Shown piece after piece: positions 18,579 to 30,754 of a stretch of DNA of 64,000 nt. The notes below the pieces were generated by a model. It was not told where the DNA came from. It searched no databases and worked only from the letters and a program-made list of their open reading frames with translations. Source of the DNA: Agromyces italicus DSM 16388 (GTDB taxonomy: Bacteria > Actinomycetota > Actinomycetes > Actinomycetales > Microbacteriaceae); NCBI RefSeq assembly GCF_000421545.1, contig NZ_ATXF01000004.1, forward strand, positions 682,001 through 746,000. Direction: 5' to 3'. How positions within the stretch are numbered: the stretch's first letter is position 1; each line of letters starts with the position of its first letter. A program made the position numbers and the translations under genes.

Positions 18579-19846
18579 GGTCGCCTTCCTGGGTGGTCCG
18601 CAGCCTGCGGGGTGGAGGTCTCTGGTGCGAGTGTCGCATGTACGGCGTGCTCGAGATCGTCGAGCGCATTCGCGAGCTGCACGAGCTCCCGGTCGCCGGT
18701 GGGCAGGGCCTCGACGAGCACGGCGCGGACCTGCCCGGGGTCGCGCCCGGTCGCAACGGCCGCCGCTGCCGCGATCTCGGCGACGTCGGCGGTACGCGGC
18801 AGCCGCAGCGATGAGGCGATGCGGGCGATCGCACCGAGGCGAAGCTGGTCGAGGGCGTGCGTGCGTGCCGCGCTGCGGGCGTACAGTCGCGCACGGCCGA
18901 GCGCGGTCTCGCCGGCGGGGACGTGCACGGGCAGATTCTCGACCACGAGCGGACCGAATCGGCGCCCGCGCCAGACACCGGCGACGACGGTCACGACGAC
19001 CGCGAGCGCGAGCACCGGACTGACCCAGCCGGGGGTGAGCTCGCCGAGCGTCGGCGCCTGGCCGGGGTCGGCATCGAGGGGGCCGGGCAGGTACCATACG
19101 AGCTCTTCGGATGCCCCGGCGAGCCCGATCGCGAGCGCCGCGTTGCCGCGCTCGGTGATGCGGCCGTTCTCGAACGGGGTGGTCGCTCCGACGAGGACGA
19201 TCCGCCCGTCGCCCGACGACGGCCCGGTCGCGACGGCGTAGCCGTGGTCGCCGTCGCGGAAGCATCCCTGCCAGCCGTCGGCGGTCGCCTCGTCGTCGAG
19301 GGTGAACAGCCGCTGGCCGGTCGAGAGCGACCCGGCGCGTTCGGCGGCGGGGAGTTCGCACTCGACCTCGTCGACGGCGCCCGATGCCGCGCCGGCCAGG
19401 CGCACACCGGGGGCGAGCGCCTCGAGCGCGGCGAACCCGGGTTCGACGACGACGAGCCGATCGGCGAACATGGCGAGCCGGCTGAGCCGCTGCTCGTCGA
19501 GCAGGCCGAACTCGTCGAAGACCAGCACCGTGGCGCCGGACTTCGCGGAGGTGAGCGCCGTGTCGAAGTCGTCGACGGCGCCGACTTCGACGCCATGGGA
19601 GCCGAGCACTTCGACGAGGGCCTTCGCCCCGAACGGGGCGGGGTTGTCGGCGCCGAGGCGCTGCCCGGCGCTTCCGCCGCCGCCTCGGATCACGAGCAGG
19701 GAGATCGCGCCGAGCACGAGGACGATCGCGAACACGATCCAGATGCGTCGGCGACGGAGGTTCGCACGGAGCGTCGGCGTGATCGCGTCGGCGGGTGCGA
19801 CGTCGGTCGAGGGCCCGGCGGCCGTCGCGGGCGGTGCCGCGGTCAT
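18575..19846 (-). CDS. DUF4350 domain-containing membrane protein
   Basis: The 423-residue protein has a membrane helix at about 35-53 and another near 275-295. The region between (GADNPAPFGAKALVEVLGSHGVEV onwards) is the DUF4350 domain, a GATase-like fold that has lost catalytic residues; it includes VLVFDEFGLLDEQRLSRLA. The C-terminal part after the second helix is cytoplasmic and helical. DUF4350 genes sit between DUF4129 and moxR in many actinobacteria. Four-base ATGA overlaps occur at both ends, so the operon is tightly coupled. Function is unknown. Confidence 0.85.
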
Positions 19847-20502
19847 CGCACGGACTCCACAGCTCGGGCGATCGCGCCCGCGGCACCCGCGGGCCGGGTC
19901 TCGGCGAGTTCCGCCTCGAGCGTGCTCGTCCGCTCGTAACCCGCGGCGCTGCCGAGTCCCCCGAGATAGCGCACGCCGTCGAACTCGGCGGCGACCGCCG
20001 CGAGTTCGCGCTCACGACTGGGGAAGGGACGGGCGGCCGCCACTGCGAAGGCGTGCGCGGTGGTGCCGGGATGCACCTGCACGAGGTCGCGGTCGACCGT
20101 GCCCCGTACGAGAGCGCGGAAACGCTCCTCGATGGCCAGCGGCCAGTCGCCGTTCGCCGCGGCGAGCTCAGCCGCTCGCCGGAGCGCCGCGAGATCGCGG
20201 AGGTCGCCATCGTCGAAGAGCGGCACGGCGGACTGCCGGCGCCCACGGAGGCGGGGCGCTCCGAAGACGAGGAACGCGACGACGACGAGCGCGGCGACGG
20301 CGAGGACCACGATGAGCGTCACCACCGGCGCGGGCACCCCGCCGGCTCCGTCGAGGAGATCGGCGAACCAGTCGCGGATCGCCTGCATGGCGAGGTCGAA
20401 GGCGGTCGGCTTCGAGTTCTGGTACTCGGGCTTCGCGAGCTCGTCCTCGAGCCAACGACGCGCTTCGGGCGCGTCGGGGTCGAGCGGAGTCAGGCCGAAC
20501 AC
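19843..20502 (-). CDS. DUF4129 domain-containing protein
   Basis: The 219-residue product has one membrane helix (about 56-80) and a C-terminal DUF4129 region with ALRRAAELAAANGDWPLAIEERFRALVRGTV and PGTTAHAFA, the characteristic arrangement. The likely start is a GTG at 20502, two bases after the preceding stop; there is no strong ribosome site, so translation probably depends on coupling. The frame is open upstream, but those residues overlap the preceding gene. DUF4129 domains resemble the C-terminal cytoplasmic part of transglutaminase-like membrane proteins. Its role in the operon is unknown. Confidence 0.83.
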   Translation of the reverse strand: MFGLTPLDPDAPEARRWLEDELAKPEYQNSKPTAFDLAMQAIRDWFADLLDGAGGVPAPVVTLIVVLAVAALVVVAFLVFGAPRLRGRRQSAVPLFDDGDLRDLAALRRAAELAAANGDWPLAIEERFRALVRGTVDRDLVQVHPGTTAHAFAVAAARPFPSRERELAAVAAEFDGVRYLGGLGSAAGYERTSTLEAELAETRPAGAAGAIARAVESVR

Positions 20503-20504
20503 CG

Positions 20505-21785
20505 TCAGTGCCGCGGCTGCTCGGGCGCGCCCGCCTCGGGCGGAGCCGGCCAGGCCGTGCCGGGCGGGGTCGTTCCCGGTGCGTACGACGCCGACGCGGC
20601 GGCCGGCGTGCCCGACGGCGGCGCGTACGGGTCGCCGGTCGGCGCCGCACCCGCCTCGCGCTGCTCGACGAATCGGGCGAGCTCGAGGTCGAGGCCCTCG
20701 GTGCGCATGCGGAGGTCGATGTAGATGACCGCGACGAGCGCGCTCTGCACGACCGCGGTGATCGCACCGATGAGCACCGACAGCACGAGGGTCACGACGC
20801 TCGTCACGATCGTGATGCCGAGCGCTGCCCCGGTGCCCGTCGGGTCGATGATCGCGGCCAGGATGGTGCCGATGAGCGACACGGGCTGCACGACGACCTG
20901 CGCGGCGACGTTCAGGATGAGCCCGACCAGCAGCAGTGTGCCGAACGTCCGCCAGAAGTAGCCGTTCGTGAGGCGCCACGACCGCCGGACCGCCTGCCCG
21001 ATGCCGGCGTTCTCGAGCACGATGATGCTCGGCACGATCGAGAGCTTCGTGCCGAGCCAGGCGCCGAGCACCGCGAGGCCGAGCACCCCGAGGAGGGTGA
21101 GGAGCACCGCGCCGATCAGGGCCCCGGGCGACGTGAGCGCGGCGATCACGATGATGCCGGTGAATACCGCGACGACGAGGAGCAGCGCCAGGGTGACGAG
21201 CGCCGTCCACCCGAGCAGCGGCCAGATTCGGCGCGCGGCGCGACGCCAGAGCGCACCGAATCCGAGGCGCTCGCCCAGGGTTCCGGTCGCGACCTCGACC
21301 ACCATGACGCCCTGCAGGAACGCCCCCGCGACGAGCGTGAGCGCGATCGGGACGAGCATGAGCAGGAGGAAGGCCCCGACCCCGCCCGACATCACCGCGT
21401 CGAAGTCTTCGGTGGCGGCGTTCTCGACGCGGGTGAAGATGAACACCATGAACGGCACCACGACGGCGAGCGTCGCGAGTGCCGAGACGAGCTGCACCAC
21501 CAGGCCGCTGCCGAAGGTCGCGGCCGGATTGCGGCGCAGCGCCTGGAACGGCGCCCAGAGCAGGGTGCCGAAGCCGAGCGGCCGCAGCGGCAGGAGACCG
21601 GGCTTCGGCGGCGGCGCCCATCCGCCGGGCGTCGGCGGGAGCCAGGGCTGCTGCGGGGGCGGCGGAGGACCGTCGCCGCCGGCTGCGGGCGTTGCCGGGG
21701 GAGCGCCGTACGGCGGCGGCACCGAGGTTTCGGGAGTCGAACCGCTCGCCGGGGAGCCGGGGGCCTGCCAGTCGTGATCCGACAC
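20505..21785 (-). CDS. Polytopic membrane protein with GPDPase_memb-like region
   Basis: The 426-residue protein has a proline-rich cytoplasmic N-terminus (1-75), then about six to eight hydrophobic helices between 85 and 375, and a Pro/Ala-rich tail. The pattern, including RRSWRLTNGYFWRTFGTLLLVGLI, resembles the membrane domain of glycerophosphodiester phosphodiesterases (GPDPase_memb/DUF7544 type), but no catalytic phosphodiesterase domain is present. The GTG start at 21785 has GGAAGGAG upstream. It heads the DUF4129-DUF4350-MoxR-DUF58 operon and is divergent from mtrA. Confidence 0.8.
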   Translation of the reverse strand: MSDHDWQAPGSPASGSTPETSVPPPYGAPPATPAAGGDGPPPPPQQPWLPPTPGGWAPPPKPGLLPLRPLGFGTLLWAPFQALRRNPAATFGSGLVVQLVSALATLAVVVPFMVFIFTRVENAATEDFDAVMSGGVGAFLLLMLVPIALTLVAGAFLQGVMVVEVATGTLGERLGFGALWRRAARRIWPLLGWTALVTLALLLVVAVFTGIIVIAALTSPGALIGAVLLTLLGVLGLAVLGAWLGTKLSIVPSIIVLENAGIGQAVRRSWRLTNGYFWRTFGTLLLVGLILNVAAQVVVQPVSLIGTILAAIIDPTGTGAALGITIVTSVVTLVLSVLIGAITAVVQSALVAVIYIDLRMRTEGLDLELARFVEQREAGAAPTGDPYAPPSGTPAAASASYAPGTTPPGTAWPAPPEAGAPEQPRH

Positions 21786-21854
21786 CTCTACGCGCTCCTT
21801 CCGGCGGGATGTCCCCCATGCTCGCACATTCGGCCGAGCAGCACGCCGACCGAC

Positions 21855-21930
21855 TACGCTGGAGCGCACCAGACCGCGCCGCGTCGCACGGCACCGACAC
21901 GGGACCGCGCCGCGTCGCACGGCACCGACA
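21855..21930 (+). promoter_or_regulatory. mtrA upstream region: -10 box and 28-bp direct repeat
   Basis: TACGCT (21855-21860) is a candidate -10. After it the sequence GACCGCGCCGCGTCGCACGG, extended to 28 bases, occurs twice at 21872-21899 and 21903-21930 (period 31), so the predicted mtrA leader carries an exact duplication ending just before AGGA at 21930-21933. Confidence 0.6.
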
Positions 21931-21942
21931 GGAATGAACGGG

Positions 21943-22623
21943 ATGACTTCACGAGTACTCGTCGTCGACGACGACACGGCCCTCGCCGAGATGATCGGCA
22001 TCGTGCTGCGTACCGAGGGCTTCGACCCGGTCTTCTGCGCCGACGGCACCGGCGCGCTCGCGGCGTTCCGCGAGGCGAAGCCCGACCTCGTGCTCCTCGA
22101 CCTGATGCTCCCCGGCGTCGACGGCATCGAGGTCTGCGGTCGCATCCGCGCCGAATCGGGCACGCCGATCATCATGCTGACGGCGAAGTCCGACACCGCC
22201 GATGTCGTGAAGGGTCTCGAGTCGGGTGCCGACGACTACATGGTGAAGCCCTTCAATCCGAAGGAGCTCGTCGCCCGCATCCGCACCCGGCTCCGGCCGA
22301 CCCCCGACCCGGTGGTCGCGACGCTCGGCATCGGCGACCTCGTGATCGATGCGGCCGGCCACGAGGTGCGCCGCGGCGATACCCGCATCAACCTCACCCC
22401 GCTCGAGTTCGACCTGCTCCTCACCCTCGCCTCGAAGCCGCAGCAGGTGTTCACCCGCGAGATGCTGCTCGAGCAGGTCTGGGGCTACCACTACAAGGCC
22501 GACACCCGGCTCGTGAACGTGCACGTGCAGCGGCTGCGGGCGAAGGTCGAGCACGACCCCGACAACCCGCGCATCGTCATGACGGTGCGCGGCGTCGGCT
22601 ATCGCGCCGGCGCCACGACCTAG
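21943..22623 (+). CDS. mtrA: Response regulator MtrA (OmpR family)
   Basis: The 226-residue regulator has a receiver domain with acidic pocket Asp9-Asp10-Asp11, phospho-acceptor Asp53 (LLDLMLPG) and the MVKPF lysine, then an OmpR-type winged helix (FTREMLLEQVWGYHYKADTRLVNVHVQRLR). This sequence is near-diagnostic for MtrA, the essential actinobacterial regulator of division, cell-wall metabolism and osmotic response. Two ATGs exist; 21943 is preferred because AGGA abuts the upstream ATG (21934) and is properly spaced for this one. mtrB follows 13 bases downstream. Confidence 0.97.
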   Translation: MTSRVLVVDDDTALAEMIGIVLRTEGFDPVFCADGTGALAAFREAKPDLVLLDLMLPGVDGIEVCGRIRAESGTPIIMLTAKSDTADVVKGLESGADDYMVKPFNPKELVARIRTRLRPTPDPVVATLGIGDLVIDAAGHEVRRGDTRINLTPLEFDLLLTLASKPQQVFTREMLLEQVWGYHYKADTRLVNVHVQRLRAKVEHDPDNPRIVMTVRGVGYRAGATT

Positions 22624-22636
22624 GCGACGGCGGCGG

Positions 22637-24352
22637 ATGACCCAGGCGGAATCCCCGACGGTGACCCTCGCCGGTCCGTGGCGCGAGGCGCCTCGGCGCC
22701 TCGCGGCGTTGTGGCGTCGCTCGCTCCAGTTCCGCACCGTCGTGATCACGCTCGCGCTCTCGTCGCTCGCGATCTTCATCATCGGCCTCTACATCTCGTT
22801 CAGCGTCGCCTCGAACCTCTTCCAGAACCAGCTCGACGAGGCGCTCAACGCCTCGAACAATGCGACGGTCGCCGCGCAGAGCATCCTGAATTCCTCCGAC
22901 GCCGCTGATCGGGCGTCGCTGCAGACGTTGATGAGCTCGACCGAGCGGACGGTGCGGGCGGCGTCGGGCTCGGCTGCGATCGCCTACTTCCGTGTCGACG
23001 GCCAGCCGCCGAGCCGGGACGCACCGCCCGACCGCGGTGTCGCCGCCCTCACCGGGGTCATCACCGACGAGCTGCAGCAGCGGGTCGAAGACAATCCGGA
23101 GGGCCAGTTCTGGCAGTCGGTCGAGCTCGAGAACGACGATGGCGGCGGCGACCCCGGCGTCGTCGTGGGGTCGACGCTCAACGTGCCCCAGGCCGGTCGG
23201 TACGCCCTCTACATCGGCTACAACTTCGCCGACGCGCAGCAGACGCTCGCGTTCATGCAGGCCGTCGGCCTGGTCGGTGCCGCGGCCCTGCTGGTGCTCC
23301 TGAGTGCGATCACCCTGCTGGTCGTGCGCTGGGTGATCGAGCCGATTCGCTCCGCGGCGGCCACGAGTCGACGGCTCGCTGCCGGCGACCTCGGCGTGCG
23401 CATGCCGTCGAAGGGCGAAGACGAGCTGGCGACCCTCGCAGCCTCATTCAACGGGATGGCCGACAGCCTGCAGGCACGCATCCGCGAACTCGCCGAGCTC
23501 TCGGTCATGCAGCAGCGGTTCGTCTCCGACGTCTCGCACGAGTTGCGCACCCCGCTGACGACGATCCGGCTGGCCGGCGACGTGCTGTACGGTCAGCGCG
23601 ACGACTTCCCCGGGCCGACCTCGCGCACGGTCGAACTGCTGCACACCCAGACCGAGCGTTTCGAGACACTGCTCGCCGACCTCCTCGAGATCAGCCGGTA
23701 CGACGCCGGCTCGGTCGAACTCGCCACCGAACCGACGAACCTCGTGCACCTCGCCGGCGATGCGATCGAGTCGATGCACGAGCTCGCCCGTGAGCGCGGC
23801 AGCGAGCTGCGGCTCGTCGCGCCCGGAGGCCACCTCGACGCCGAGGTCGACCCACGACGCATCCGTCGCATCGTGCGAAACCTCCTCGGCAACGCGATCG
23901 AGCACGGCGAGGGGCGTCCGATCGTCGTCGCGGTCGACAGCAACGAGAGCGCGATCGCGCTCTCCGTCCGCGACTACGGGTTCGGCATGACCGAGGAGGA
24001 GAGTGCACGGGTGTTCGACCGGTTCTGGCGCGCCGACCCGAGCCGCACCCGCACGATCGGCGGTACGGGCCTCGGTCTCGCGATCTCGCTCGAAGACGCG
24101 GTCGCCCACGGCGGCACGATCGATGTCTGGTCGAAGCCCGGTGCGGGCAGCGTGTTCCGCCTCGTCCTGCCGCGGGCCGGCACGGACCCGGGTGACGTGG
24201 TTCCGCCACTCTCGCTCGAGCCCGACGACGCCGGGGCGAGCGGTCCGCCGCCCACCGGCGTCGTGACGGCGATCGGCGGCGACGCGCCCGGCGCGGCTCC
24301 GCGCGGCGGGCATGAACCGGATGCCGCGGGGCAGGTGATCCCCGGTGCGTAG
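22637..24352 (+). CDS. mtrB: Sensor histidine kinase MtrB
   Basis: The 571-residue kinase has membrane helices near 35-58 and 215-235 flanking an extracytoplasmic sensor loop, a HAMP domain (about 236-290, EPIRSAAATSRRLAAGDLGVR), the phospho-acceptor His301 in DVSHELRTPL, and an ATPase domain with NLLGNAIEHGEG, YGFGMTEEE and GGTGLGLAI. It phosphorylates MtrA. The C-terminal 70 residues form a Pro/Gly/Asp-rich extension. The downstream lpqB begins inside its last codons (8-base overlap), preserving the mtrA-mtrB-lpqB operon. Confidence 0.96.
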   Translation: MTQAESPTVTLAGPWREAPRRLAALWRRSLQFRTVVITLALSSLAIFIIGLYISFSVASNLFQNQLDEALNASNNATVAAQSILNSSDAADRASLQTLMSSTERTVRAASGSAAIAYFRVDGQPPSRDAPPDRGVAALTGVITDELQQRVEDNPEGQFWQSVELENDDGGGDPGVVVGSTLNVPQAGRYALYIGYNFADAQQTLAFMQAVGLVGAAALLVLLSAITLLVVRWVIEPIRSAAATSRRLAAGDLGVRMPSKGEDELATLAASFNGMADSLQARIRELAELSVMQQRFVSDVSHELRTPLTTIRLAGDVLYGQRDDFPGPTSRTVELLHTQTERFETLLADLLEISRYDAGSVELATEPTNLVHLAGDAIESMHELARERGSELRLVAPGGHLDAEVDPRRIRRIVRNLLGNAIEHGEGRPIVVAVDSNESAIALSVRDYGFGMTEEESARVFDRFWRADPSRTRTIGGTGLGLAISLEDAVAHGGTIDVWSKPGAGSVFRLVLPRAGTDPGDVVPPLSLEPDDAGASGPPPTGVVTAIGGDAPGAAPRGGHEPDAAGQVIPGA

Positions 24353-26048
24353 GCGTCTGATCGGAGCATCCCTCGCGCTCGTGCTGGCCGCACTGCTGGG
24401 CGGCTGCGTCGCCCTGCCTTCGTCCGGTCCCGTGGCCGTCGGCAAGCCCGAGCCGGTTGAAGTGCCGCTTCTGGACACCTTCGTCGACGGACCCCTGAAG
24501 GACGGAACTCCCGAGCAGATCGTGCAGGGCTTCATCGATGCGGCCGCCGGCCCGAGCGGCAACTACCGAGTGGCGAGGGAGTTCCTCACCGAGGAGTTCA
24601 AGACCGAGTGGCAGCCGGGCGCCGGGGCGACGATCGACGTCCTCTCCGATCGCGATCTGCATGAGCCAGAGGTCGCAGAGGATGCTGCAGAGACGCAGGT
24701 CGCGGTCGACGCGACCCCCACGGCGTCGCTCACCTCGTCGGGGCAGTACGAGCTCGGCGAATCGACCGCCGAACTGACCCTGGCGTACCGGCTCGCGAAA
24801 GTCGACGGCCAGTGGCGGATCGCCGAGGCGCCGCAGGGGCTCCTCATCGACGAGTTCACGTTCACCGAGACGTTCCGCGGTTACGAGCTGTACTTCTACG
24901 ATCCCGACTACCGCTACCTGGTGCCCGACCTGCGCTGGTTCGCGGGCCTCGACGCGGTGCAGACGAGCATCGTACGCGCCCTGCTGGCCGGACCGGCCGA
25001 GTGGCTCGATCCCGGCGTCGTCTCGGCATTCCCGGAGGGCGTCGAGATCGAACCCGGCTCGGTGCCGATCGCGAACGGGGTCGCGAACGTCGAGCTGTCG
25101 GGGGCGACGTTCGACGACACCCTCACGGTGCAGCGCATGCAGGAGCAGCTCGAGCAGAGTCTCGTGGGTGCGGTGCGCAACGTCGACCAGGTCGCGCTCG
25201 CGATCGACGGCGCCGTTCAGGACGTCGGCGAGCTCGCGAATCCGCCCGTGCGAAATCCCTCGGTCGATCCTCGCCCGGTCGTCTACGACGGCACGAGCTT
25301 CGGATATCTTGCGAGCTCGGGCGACGAGATCGAACCGATCGAGGGGATCTCGCCGCAGGTCGAGGGCGTCTCGCCCACCGGGGCCGCTGTCGGTCCGGCG
25401 GCCGAGCTCGTCGCCGTGCGCTCGCAGGCCGGCGTCTCGGTCATCACCCCCGGCGAAGGGCCGCTCGAGCGCGATCCGCGGGAGGACCTCATCGTGCCGG
25501 CGGTCGACCCGCACGGCGTCGTCTGGTCGGTGCCCGCGACCGCGCCCGGTGAACTCGTCGCCTACCCGCCGGGCGGCGGCGATGCCCGCCCGATCGCGGT
25601 GCCCTGGTCGGGGTCGACGATCGCCGCACTCGAGGTCTCGCGCGACGGCACCCGCATGATCGCCCTGCTCGGCGACGGGCCGCGCACCCGGTTCGTCGCG
25701 GTCTCCATCGAGCGAGACGCCGATGGGCTGCCGGTCGAGCTCGGCCCGGTCGTGCTGCGGCTCTCGGCGCTCGCCGGCACCCCGCTCGACGTCACCTGGC
25801 TCGACGCGAACCGGGTGGCCTCGCTCACTGCCGTCCCGGGCGGCGACACCCGGGTCATCGTCCAGGAGCTCGGCGGCATCCCCGAGGGGACGGCGGGGCC
25901 CGCCGACGCGTTCATGCTCGACGCCGGCAACGGCGAGGGCAGCCTGCGGGCGCTCACCCGGGCAGGAGAGCTCGACGTGCCGAGCGGGGTCGGCTGGCAG
26001 CTGCGTGCGAGCGGCATCGCGTTCGTCTCGTCGCAGATGCCCGACTGA
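24345..26048 (+). CDS. lpqB: Lipoprotein LpqB
   Basis: The 567-residue protein starts with a lipoprotein signal whose lipobox LLGGC places the lipidated cysteine at residue 21. A central GerMN-like domain (about 190-300, with PDLRWFAGLDAVQTSIVRALLAGPAEWL) precedes a C-terminal beta-propeller-like domain. LpqB interacts with MtrB outside the membrane and modulates MtrAB activity in mycobacteria; the same role is inferred here. The start is the GTG at 24345 overlapping mtrB, in keeping with translational coupling. Confidence 0.95.
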   Translation: MRRRLIGASLALVLAALLGGCVALPSSGPVAVGKPEPVEVPLLDTFVDGPLKDGTPEQIVQGFIDAAAGPSGNYRVAREFLTEEFKTEWQPGAGATIDVLSDRDLHEPEVAEDAAETQVAVDATPTASLTSSGQYELGESTAELTLAYRLAKVDGQWRIAEAPQGLLIDEFTFTETFRGYELYFYDPDYRYLVPDLRWFAGLDAVQTSIVRALLAGPAEWLDPGVVSAFPEGVEIEPGSVPIANGVANVELSGATFDDTLTVQRMQEQLEQSLVGAVRNVDQVALAIDGAVQDVGELANPPVRNPSVDPRPVVYDGTSFGYLASSGDEIEPIEGISPQVEGVSPTGAAVGPAAELVAVRSQAGVSVITPGEGPLERDPREDLIVPAVDPHGVVWSVPATAPGELVAYPPGGGDARPIAVPWSGSTIAALEVSRDGTRMIALLGDGPRTRFVAVSIERDADGLPVELGPVVLRLSALAGTPLDVTWLDANRVASLTAVPGGDTRVIVQELGGIPEGTAGPADAFMLDAGNGEGSLRALTRAGELDVPSGVGWQLRASGIAFVSSQMPD

Positions 26049-26145
26049 CCGGCGACGCTCCTCCACAATGCGCGCAGGAGGCGATCCGTCAACACCGGAG
26101 GTCTCGGCACGGCCGGGGCTCGGTGGGGTCGGCAGTCTGTGGAGC

Positions 26146-26940
26146 ATGATCGCCGGAGCCCCGTTCGCCGCCCGGGCGCTCGCCCTCGCCCGCGACGCCG
26201 CGCTCGACGGACTCGCCGTGCTCGCGCCGGTGACCTGCGCGGGCTGCGGCACCGTCGACCGCGCCGTGTGCGGCGAGTGCCTCGGCGCCCTCGTGCCGGC
26301 CCCGCGAACGGTGACGCGCCCGCTCCCGCATCTCGATGCGCCGATCGTCGTCCACGCCGCGCTCGAGTATTCGGGAGCCGTTGCGGCCGTCCTCGCCGCG
26401 TTCAAGGACGGCGGCCGCACGGACGCCGCGCGTCCCCTCGCGCGTGCCCTGCGCACGGCCGTCTCCGCCGCGCTCGCCGAGGCCGTGCCGGGCGTCTCCG
26501 TCGAGATCTGCACGGTGCCTTCGACTCGACGTGCACTGCGCGAGCGGGGCTATGCACCCGTCGAGCTGTTGCTCGCTCGCAGCGGTCTCCGCTCGGCCGG
26601 TGTCCTTCGCCTCGCTCGCGACCGCGTCGACCAGGCGGGGCTCGACGAGGCGGCACGTCGGGTGAACGCCGCGGGCGCACTCGTCGCCGCGCGCCCGCTC
26701 CACGGGCGCCGCTTCCTGCTCGTCGACGACATCCTCACCACGGGGTCGACGCTCGCCGAATCGGCCCGCGCCGTGCGCTCGGCGGGCGGTTCGCTCGCGG
26801 GTTCCGCAGTGCTCGCCGAGACGCCGCTGCGTCGCATTCGGCTCTCGGCGAACTCTGCGGAAACGCCTCGTGACAATGGCGGTGAAGCGGGCTACGGTGG
26901 CAGGACAGGCGTGGTCGATCCACCCTTCAGAACCGGGTGA
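26146..26940 (+). CDS. comF: ComF-family phosphoribosyltransferase-like protein
   Basis: The 264-residue protein has an N-terminal zinc-finger-like CAGC...CGEC (about 27-44) and a C-terminal phosphoribosyltransferase domain with the PRPP loop LLVDDILTTGST (about 195-206). This is the ComF architecture, linked to DNA uptake in naturally competent bacteria but widespread elsewhere. The stretch after residue 230 is a less conserved tail that overlaps the hpf promoter. ATG 26146 is favoured by family alignment; GGAG is too close to act well, so the true start is uncertain. No other competence genes are present. Confidence 0.85.
   Translation: MIAGAPFAARALALARDAALDGLAVLAPVTCAGCGTVDRAVCGECLGALVPAPRTVTRPLPHLDAPIVVHAALEYSGAVAAVLAAFKDGGRTDAARPLARALRTAVSAALAEAVPGVSVEICTVPSTRRALRERGYAPVELLLARSGLRSAGVLRLARDRVDQAGLDEAARRVNAAGALVAARPLHGRRFLLVDDILTTGSTLAESARAVRSAGGSLAGSAVLAETPLRRIRLSANSAETPRDNGGEAGYGGRTGVVDPPFRTG
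26870..26898 (+). promoter_or_regulatory. hpf promoter inside the 3' end of comF
   Basis: GTGACA (26870-26875) and TACGGT (26893-26898) are separated by exactly 17 bases. Initiation near 26905 would give hpf its own transcript, with a leader of about 60 bases containing GGAGG. Confidence 0.65.
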
Positions 26941-26963
26941 CACGCCGGTGAACGGAGGTCGTC

Positions 26964-27668
26964 ATGGAACTGAACATCGTCGGACGAAACCTGGGGATCA
27001 CGGACCGCTTCCGCGCCTATGCGACGGAGAAGTCCGAGAAGGTCACGCACTTGAACGACCGTGCCATCTCCCTCGACGTGAAGCTCAGCCGTCACAACGA
27101 GAAGAACGGCAACCCCGGTCTCGACCGCGTCGAACTGACCCTGTTCGGCAAGGGGCCGGTGGTGCGGGCGGAGGCCGACGGCACCGACAAGTACGCGGCG
27201 TTCGACGTGGCGCTCGGGCGATTGCTCGAACGCATCAGGAGGGCGAAGGATCGGCGGAAGGTCCATCGAGGAGGCAACCATCGCCACACCTCCCTCCGTG
27301 AGGCCACCGATGCCGGCTTCACCGAGGTCGGCGTACAGGCCGCGGCACCCGAGGTGCTGGAGCGGGTGCGCACCGGGGCGATCCCCGTCGTGGCGGAGAC
27401 CGACGGGATCGAGGAGGACGAGGTCTACAGCCCTGTCGTGATCAGGCGCAAGGTCTTCGCATCGACGCCCATGACCGTCGACGACGCGCTGTACTTCATG
27501 GAGCTCGTCGGGCACGACTTCTACCTCTTCGTCGACGCCGAGTCGAACCGCCCGAGTGTGGTCTACCGCCGCAAGGGCTGGGACTACGGGCTCATCGGCC
27601 TCGACGAGCACTCAGACGCCGTGCTCGACAGCCCCGTGACGAAGGGCCGCGAGCCCGTGGCATCCTGA
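26964..27668 (+). CDS. hpf: Ribosome hibernation promoting factor, long form
   Basis: The 234-residue protein has the S30AE/HPF domain (1-110, MELNIVGRNLGITDRFRAYATEK) and a C-terminal dimerisation domain (about 175-230, DEVYSPVVIRRKVFASTPMTVDDALYFMELVGHDFYLF). Long HPF binds the 30S subunit and drives 100S dimer formation during stationary phase or stress. ATG 26964 has an ACGGAGG site 6 bases upstream. A separate promoter lies in the end of comF, and a strong terminator follows, so hpf can be expressed alone. Confidence 0.96.
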   Translation: MELNIVGRNLGITDRFRAYATEKSEKVTHLNDRAISLDVKLSRHNEKNGNPGLDRVELTLFGKGPVVRAEADGTDKYAAFDVALGRLLERIRRAKDRRKVHRGGNHRHTSLREATDAGFTEVGVQAAAPEVLERVRTGAIPVVAETDGIEEDEVYSPVVIRRKVFASTPMTVDDALYFMELVGHDFYLFVDAESNRPSVVYRRKGWDYGLIGLDEHSDAVLDSPVTKGREPVAS

Positions 27669-27690
27669 CCGCCTTCATGCACTGAACCGG

Positions 27691-27728
27691 CGACCCCGCT
27701 CCGCATCGCACGATGCGGAGCGGGGTCG
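27691..27728 (+). terminator. Perfect 18-bp hairpin after hpf
   Basis: CGACCCCGCTCCGCATCG (27691-27708) pairs perfectly with 27711-27728 over a 2-base turn. It isolates hpf from secA. TATGAT at 27755-27760 downstream is a candidate -10 for secA. Confidence 0.85.
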
Positions 27729-27847
27729 CTCAGGCTGCGGCCCACTAGCATGGCTATGATGACCGCTGGAGAGGCGGCAGTGGGCGCCGCCGCCACCCGA
27801 GGCGGGCACCGACGACGCAGCGCCCGATGAAACACAGGAGAACATTC

Positions 27848-30634
<2,787 letters not shown>

Positions 30635-30645
30635 GCCCCTCCCGC

Positions 30646-30682
30646 CCGCGGCCCGCGTGTTCCTCGAACACGCGGGCCGCGG
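30646..30682 (+). terminator. secA terminator
   Basis: CCGCGGCCCGCGTGTTC (30646-30662) pairs perfectly with GAACACGCGGGCCGCGG (30666-30682) over a 3-base loop, 12 bases after the secA stop. Confidence 0.8.
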
Positions 30683-30754
30683 CCGTTCGGCACGGTCTGC
30701 GCGGGACGCCCGGCGACCCGTACGATCGGAGCATCGCCCACTCGAGGAGGAGCC

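Noticed and set aside
26955..27030. TPP riboswitch or other riboswitch near hpf or the thiamine-binding gene (57000-57031)
   Set aside because: No conserved riboswitch core sequence is visible in either leader; both are short.
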